A DNA stretch of 64,000 nt, from positions 1,186,501 through 1,250,500 of the forward strand of contig NC_010995.1 in NCBI RefSeq assembly GCF_000019225.1. Reading direction: 5' to 3'. The DNA comes from Cellvibrio japonicus Ueda107 (lineage in GTDB: Bacteria; Pseudomonadota; Gammaproteobacteria; Pseudomonadales; Cellvibrionaceae). Positions 63,568-64,000 of this stretch are shown here, in pieces (the stretch's first letter is position 1; each line of letters begins with the position of its first letter). The position numbers were made by a program, and so were the translations under genes. The notes under the pieces are model-generated. The model was not told the origin of the DNA. It saw only the letters and a list, made by a program, of their open reading frames with translations, and ran no database searches.

Positions 63568-64000
63568 TTACTCCATGTAGTTGTCAATGCTCGGGCAGGA
63601 ACACACCAGGTTGCGGTCGCCGTAGACGTTGTCGATACGGTTTACGCTGGGCCATACCTTGTGCTGTTTCAACCAGGGGGCCGGACGGCTGGCGATGTCG
63701 CGACTATAGGCGCGGCTCCAGTTTTCATCCAGCACGTCGTCCTGGGTGTGGGGCGCGTTGTGCAGGGGACTGGCGTCGGCACTGATCTCACCCTTGATTA
63801 CCTGGTCGATCTCCGCACGGATGGTCAACATGGCCTGGACGAACTTATCCAGTTCCACCTTGGATTCGGACTCGGTCGGTTCGATCATCAGTGTCCCTGC
63901 CACCGGGAAGGACATGGTGGGGGCGTGGAAGCCAAAGTCCATCAGGCGCTTGGCAATGTCTTCTTCACTGATACCGCTGGCCTCTTTGAGGGGGCGCAGG
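63568..64000 (-). CDS. gcvP: Glycine dehydrogenase (decarboxylating), C-terminal part
   Basis: Only the last 143 codons are in the window; the frame is open to the right edge. The C-terminal signature [42 protein letters not shown], and [16 protein letters not shown] at the very end, are diagnostic of GcvP. The P protein decarboxylates glycine with pyridoxal phosphate and transfers the aminomethyl group to lipoyl-GcvH. Confidence 0.95.
   Translation of the reverse strand, partial: LRPLKEASGISEEDIAKRLMDFGFHAPTMSFPVAGTLMIEPTESESKVELDKFVQAMLTIRAEIDQVIKGEISADASPLHNAPHTQDDVLDENWSRAYSRDIASRPAPWLKQHKVWPSVNRIDNVYGDRNLVCSCPSIDNYME

Noticed and set aside
1..64000. CRISPR arrays, insertion sequences, prophage, tRNA or rRNA genes
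   Set aside because: No spaced direct repeats, transposase or phage genes, cloverleaf sequences or ribosomal RNA segments were seen on either strand.

Overview
This 64-kb window is chromosomal DNA of a gammaproteobacterium, most likely a Cellvibrio-like saprophyte. The inference rests on the gene sets rsxABCD, tol-pal, fmdB-aspS-yebC-ruvCAB, and a GacA-type regulatory RNA. Serine-only linkers in a secreted protein, a large TonB-dependent receptor beside a flavin-dependent halogenase homologue, and several lipoprotein or Tat-exported redox proteins also fit. No tRNA, rRNA, insertion sequence, phage or CRISPR array was recognised.

Left part (1-20 kb): an rsx/rnf electron-transport operon on the minus strand (rsxA-B-C-D, D cut by the window edge), metG, a small membrane protein and greB. 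A short accessory island at about 7.43-8.87 kb follows. It has the architecture of integron gene cassettes without an integrase: a YefM-YoeB toxin-antitoxin cassette with its own operator, a folded attC-like site, and a second cassette carrying an inverted PD-(D/E)XK-like gene. Next come an S9 peptidase, tilS, a seven-repeat FG-GAP lipoprotein, a RoxA-like di-haem cytochrome lipoprotein, a QEGLA/DUF1704 metallopeptidase homologue and a small Rieske protein.

Middle part (20-37 kb): mtgA, then a plus-strand housekeeping run (fmdB-type zinc ribbon, aspS, yebC, ruvC, ruvA, ruvB) with a LexA-like box abutting ruvC. The tol-pal cluster (tolQ-R-A-B-pal-cpoB) follows, but the ybgC position before tolQ holds a decayed ybgC. 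Downstream of cpoB, on the opposite strand, lies an apparently unannotated CsrB/RsmZ-type RNA of about 350 nt with about 16 GGA motifs, a U-tract terminator and an upstream GacA-box-like inverted repeat. It is divergent from an M61-like peptidase gene. An lpxR homologue and a TetR gene share three copies of one operator-like motif. ndpA and ridA follow.

Right part (37-64 kb): a Pat-type protein acetyltransferase gene overlaps tail-to-tail with an HDAC-family deacetylase gene. Then come a sulfatase/LTA-synthase-like membrane enzyme, a pentapeptide-repeat protein fused to a divergent class III cyclase domain, an HTH protein and an ECF-type permease. A TonB receptor, halogenase homologue and amino-acid permease form a second accessory locus with two CTTGTATACAWG palindromes. 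A secreted TPR protein is preceded by a Fur-box-like site. A six-gene redox operon follows (DUF1592-type cytochrome, DUF1552 Tat protein, exported ankyrin protein, cytochrome c', cytochrome b561, Tat-exported dienelactone hydrolase). The window ends with fusA and the 3' end of gcvP on the minus strand.

Start codons were adjusted by ribosome-binding sites and family lengths; database searches were not possible.
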